A model generated the notes under the pieces. It had not been told where the DNA came from. It did not search any database and saw nothing but the letters and a program-made list of their open reading frames with translations. Positions 61,519 through 64,000 of a stretch of 64,000 nucleotides of DNA are shown here, in pieces. This stretch comes from JARRKU01 sp963675565. GTDB taxonomy: Bacteria; Desulfobacterota; Desulfobacteria; Desulfobacterales; Desulfosarcinaceae. Location of the stretch: positions 868,001 through 932,000 of the forward strand of contig CAXXYD010000001.1 of NCBI GenBank assembly GCA_963675565.2, read 5' to 3'. Made by a program: the position numbers and the translations under genes. Each line of letters starts with the position of its first letter. Position 1 is the first letter of the stretch.

Positions 61519-62175
61519 ATGTCCCCGAATCGCATCGTGAGAAATATTGCCTGGTCGATAATTGCTGCACTCTTTTTGGCCGGTTGCCAGACCACTTACT
61601 ACGCCGTCTGGGAAAAACTCGGCAAGGAAAAACGCCACTTGTTGCGTGATCAAGTTGAAAAGTCCCGGGATGATCAGGAAAAAGCGTCCGAGGAATTCAA
61701 GGATGCGCTGACTCGCCTGAAAGAGATGTACGGCCTTCAGGGAGGCGATCTTGAAAAAATGTATGAACGTCTATCCGACGACTATGATTCATGCCAGGAA
61801 CGGGCTGACATTGTGGATGAGCGCATCGACAAAGTTCAGCGTATTGCCGAGGATCTGTTTATCGAATGGCGCAAAGAGATCGACCAAATCCAAAACGCTT
61901 CATTCCGATCCAAAAGCGCCCAGAAATTGCGCGCCACGCAATCCCGGTTCGCCCGGCTGGAGAAAGCCCTCAAAAGCGCCCGCAAGCGCATGACTCCGGT
62001 TTTGAACAACCTGAAAGATTATGTGTTGTATCTGAAGCATAACCTGAACGCCCGGGCGATCGGTTCGCTCAAGGGAGAAGTTGCCAGCATCGAAACCGAT
62101 GTCGATCAACTGGTCACGGATATTCAGCATTCCATCAATGAAGCGGACGCCTTCTTGAAGGAGTTCGAAAAGTAG
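61519..62175 (+). CDS. DUF2959-like lipoprotein
   Basis: A 218-residue protein with signal peptide and lipobox (FLAGC; Cys23) followed by TTYYAVWEKLGKEKRHLL and long charged helices (coiled coil) up to the end. The YYxxWEKxGKxKRHLL pattern is typical of the DUF2959 family; function unknown. AAGGAG is 9 bases upstream of the ATG. The J-domain gene begins 27 bases after it and may be co-transcribed. Confidence 0.85.
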   Translation: MSPNRIVRNIAWSIIAALFLAGCQTTYYAVWEKLGKEKRHLLRDQVEKSRDDQEKASEEFKDALTRLKEMYGLQGGDLEKMYERLSDDYDSCQERADIVDERIDKVQRIAEDLFIEWRKEIDQIQNASFRSKSAQKLRATQSRFARLEKALKSARKRMTPVLNNLKDYVLYLKHNLNARAIGSLKGEVASIETDVDQLVTDIQHSINEADAFLKEFEK

Positions 62176-62202
62176 GCCGCCGTCAGGCGGGGTGATATCG
62201 CC

Positions 62203-63186
62203 ATGTACCTGGCAAGACTGCACATCCAAAACGAAACCCGTTATTTGTTGCGCCAGTCTTACGCCGACAAGGCGGTCATTAAAAGCCGGGATCTCATCGA
62301 TCTTGGCACGGATCCTGGCCGCTTTATCGTTTACCCGGGGGGAAACAGCTACTACTACGATCCACGCATTGAAGAAGCCTTGGACAAAAAAGGCATATCT
62401 ATGGATGATGATGCCCTCGACCGGATCTTTTTCCCATTCCTGCACCCGCATGTCCAGCGTGCCATATCGGGATTCGACCGCAGCTACAGGAACTGGACCG
62501 CCCGCAAACCACTGCTTGGGGAAAATGCGGTTCACGATTTTGATAAACGCCGCTACCACTATCTTCGTTTCGGTCACAGCAGCCAGCAATATTTAGACAG
62601 GATCCCGCTGAGCGTATTCCGCCCGCTGATGGGCAAATCCCGCGATGAGTTGGAGCAGTATTTTCAAACCGAGGAGAATCACGTCGCAGGTCGGGAAAAG
62701 ACCACTTACCTGGCCACTATTTTTCAATTGACGCGTATGCCGTTCAACCCGCAGTCCGGTCGTGCGCTGATGGACCAGATGGATGATTTTTTTCTCCATC
62801 GGCTTTGCCGGCTTAACAAGGACCGATGCTACCTGGCAGGAACTTCGGATTTTCAGGGATTGTTCCCGTATCTGGTGAAATATGTCGTCGACTATTTTGA
62901 CGGTCCCGGTCCGGCCGGAGTCGACCCAATGGCCGCCATCCGGGATTTTATCCGACGGCATCGTATCTACAAGCCTCCGGAAAAAATTCAACTCAGAATA
63001 AAAGAGGCCGAAAAACTTTTCGGGTGCTCCTGGAAAATCCTGAAAGATATGGGCCGATCCGACTTGAGCCGCAGGTACCGGAAGGCAGCCATCCGGCACC
63101 ATCCGGACCAGGGGGGTAACCCGGAGACCTTTCGTCGCCTGACCCGGGTCTATCGGGCGCTTTTAAGCAAAAAGCCAAAAGGGTAG
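62203..63186 (+). CDS. Protein with C-terminal J domain
   Basis: A 327-residue protein. Residues 1-255 are not recognised; they contain a few conserved-looking segments (FIVYPGGNSYYYDPRIEEAL, PFLHPHVQRAI). Residues about 262-320 form a J domain: WKILKDMGRSDLSRRYRKAA, then IRHHPDQGGNPETFRRL with the HPD tripeptide that stimulates DnaK ATPase. The J domain at the C-terminus suggests DnaK is recruited to a client bound by the N-terminal part. No dnaK or grpE is nearby. Confidence 0.82.
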   Translation: MYLARLHIQNETRYLLRQSYADKAVIKSRDLIDLGTDPGRFIVYPGGNSYYYDPRIEEALDKKGISMDDDALDRIFFPFLHPHVQRAISGFDRSYRNWTARKPLLGENAVHDFDKRRYHYLRFGHSSQQYLDRIPLSVFRPLMGKSRDELEQYFQTEENHVAGREKTTYLATIFQLTRMPFNPQSGRALMDQMDDFFLHRLCRLNKDRCYLAGTSDFQGLFPYLVKYVVDYFDGPGPAGVDPMAAIRDFIRRHRIYKPPEKIQLRIKEAEKLFGCSWKILKDMGRSDLSRRYRKAAIRHHPDQGGNPETFRRLTRVYRALLSKKPKG

Positions 63187-63192
63187 AAAAGA

Positions 63193-63252
63193 GGGGACGT
63201 ATATCAGGTTATAAGTTAATCTCGATTAACTTATAACCTGATATACGTCCCC
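63193..63252. repeat. Family A palindrome, copy 13 (A-variant)
   Basis: 29-bp arms with a two-base centre (TC), giving 60 bp; 6 bases past the stop of the J-domain gene. Confidence 0.95.
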
Positions 63253-63261
63253 AAAAGCAAT

Positions 63262-63283
63262 TTCATCCCCGTCCCTCTTTTTT
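63262..63283 (+). repeat. Family B palindrome, outer right end only
   Basis: TTCATCCCCGTCCCTC plus T6; the inner half is lost. It overlaps and ends the coiled-coil gene on the minus strand. Confidence 0.8.
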
Positions 63284-63466
63284 ATCTTTCCGCCCAATGC
63301 AGCCGTCCAGGGCGCCCTGGACATAGTTTTTCTCTTTCCGGGCCTTGCGCAACTGCGCCTCAATTGCCGGACGCTTTGCCTGCGGGGCCGCATCCAGCGC
63401 CGCTTCCAGGCGGACCACTTCCTGCTGAAGGCGGTATAATTCACGGGCAATCATCCTGATGGTCAT
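63263..63466 (-). CDS. Small coiled-coil protein
   Basis: A 67-residue, highly charged helical protein (ARELYRLQQEVVRLEAALDA then AQLRKARKEKNYVQGALDG) of unknown function. Its C-terminal KEGRG and TGA come from a family B repeat end, so the original C-terminus may have been different. It starts 15 bases after the upstream coiled-coil gene, as a likely second gene of an operon. Confidence 0.6.
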   Translation of the reverse strand: MTIRMIARELYRLQQEVVRLEAALDAAPQAKRPAIEAQLRKARKEKNYVQGALDGCIGRKDKKEGRG

Positions 63467-63481
63467 ACGCGGGTCCCGCTT

Positions 63482-64000
63482 TTATATCCGGCGGATACGT
63501 TCCATTTCCACCTCGAGCGGTTTGATTTCTTCTTCGCGCCCGAGCTCCTGCAGGCGGCGACGTAACTCATCCAGTTGGCGCTGAATGCCGGGAAGCCATT
63601 CGCGCTTGAGTTTCTCCCTTGCCTGCTTCTCTTTTTGCTGGATTTCGTCTGCCAGCGCTTCGAGCGATTTTTTCAGATCCTGAAAAGCTTCCGATTCGGG
63701 GACCTGCTGTACATCCCGGCCAAAAGCCGCCATGCGATCTTTTAAATACTGAAACCCGGATTCCAGGTCCTTTTTAATCCGATCGGCAAGATCTTCGGCC
63801 GGTGTGGCACCAATCACCACGGCACCGCTTTTCAGCGGCACCCCGCCCTGCCGGGAGACGCGGATGTCGATGGCTTTGCGCCCGGGCGCACCCCTGTCGT
63901 CAACGACGTGGAAGCTTGAAAACTCGGTAACCGCCCGGGAAAATCCGGCATCAACATCGAGCCGCACCCGATAGGTCCGATCATCATTGTATTGAATCGA
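63482..64000 (-). CDS. Coiled-coil protein, 5-prime end beyond window
   Basis: At least 172 codons; the frame is open to the right edge (SIQYNDDRTYRVRLDVDAGF at the edge), so the start lies outside the window. An N-terminal beta-rich part (residues to about 60 of the visible sequence) is followed by a long charged coiled coil (KDLESGFQYLKDRMAAFGRD to the end). I do not recognise it. Confidence 0.65.
   Translation of the reverse strand, partial: SIQYNDDRTYRVRLDVDAGFSRAVTEFSSFHVVDDRGAPGRKAIDIRVSRQGGVPLKSGAVVIGATPAEDLADRIKKDLESGFQYLKDRMAAFGRDVQQVPESEAFQDLKKSLEALADEIQQKEKQAREKLKREWLPGIQRQLDELRRRLQELGREEEIKPLEVEMERIRRI

Noticed and set aside
14041..63252. CRISPR array interpretation of the repeats
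   Set aside because: Repeats are scattered between genes at kilobase distances, are full palindromes, and no cas genes are present; the 50-bp array has no unique spacers.

Overview
The window looks like a chromosomal segment of a Desulfobacterota (former Deltaproteobacteria) species, perhaps Desulfosarcina/Desulfobacteraceae-like. This is an inference from gene content: an exosortase/PEP-CTERM exopolysaccharide locus, an EF-G that reads like the spirochaete/planctomycete/delta subtype, many sigma-54 activators and response regulators, and M23 peptidase next to secA. No rRNA, tRNA, phage or CRISPR array was recognised.

Region 1 (1-15.7 kb, minus strand) is an XrtA-type exopolysaccharide locus: sugar transferase that loads the lipid carrier, UDP-GlcA 4-epimerase, PEP-CTERM-locus deacetylase, UDP-glucose dehydrogenase, tyrosine kinase, Wza-like export protein, outer-membrane barrel, chain-length protein, WecB-like epimerase, FemAB-like protein, EpsI, exosortase and a glycosyltransferase cut by the window edge. 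At its head is an atypical enhancer-binding protein lacking GAFTGA; a divergent response regulator and a canonical sigma-54 activator follow (16.0-17.5 kb). No PEP-CTERM substrate is in the window.

Region 2 (18-40 kb, almost all minus strand) is housekeeping: the N-degron set clpS-clpA-aat, phosphoesterase, four-helix-bundle protein, secA with an M23 peptidase, folD, argC, pyk, holA, lspA, ileS, rsmG, and a CoA-transferase/GNAT fusion; then a single-domain response regulator and a Nudix hydrolase on the plus strand.

Region 3 (40-52 kb) holds fusA, a P-loop ATPase, an M48 peptidase, an acyltransferase/hydrolase fusion, one transposase gene, and a NIL-ferredoxin/mnmA/mtaB tRNA-modification set. 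Region 4 (52-64 kb) holds a VWA lipoprotein/membrane-protein pair, a HAMP-only protein, cheW, a large chemoreceptor, an internally deleted ABC substrate-binding protein, an alpha/beta hydrolase, a Pmp3-like peptide missed by length cut-offs, a DUF2959-like lipoprotein, a J-domain protein and two coiled-coil proteins at the edge.

The most striking feature is the density of interspersed repeats. Family A is a 61-bp near-perfect palindrome (29-bp arms, 3-nt centre) with 13 copies, arms that covary, and placement just after stop codons. Family B is a second palindrome with similar GGGACG/CGTCCC ends; one copy lies in frame inside rsmG. Family C comprises about ten longer, AT-arm/GC-core imperfect inverted repeats. 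Families A and B are repeatedly joined or nested, and repeat arms supply the stop codons of several genes. No mobilising enzyme for them is visible here.
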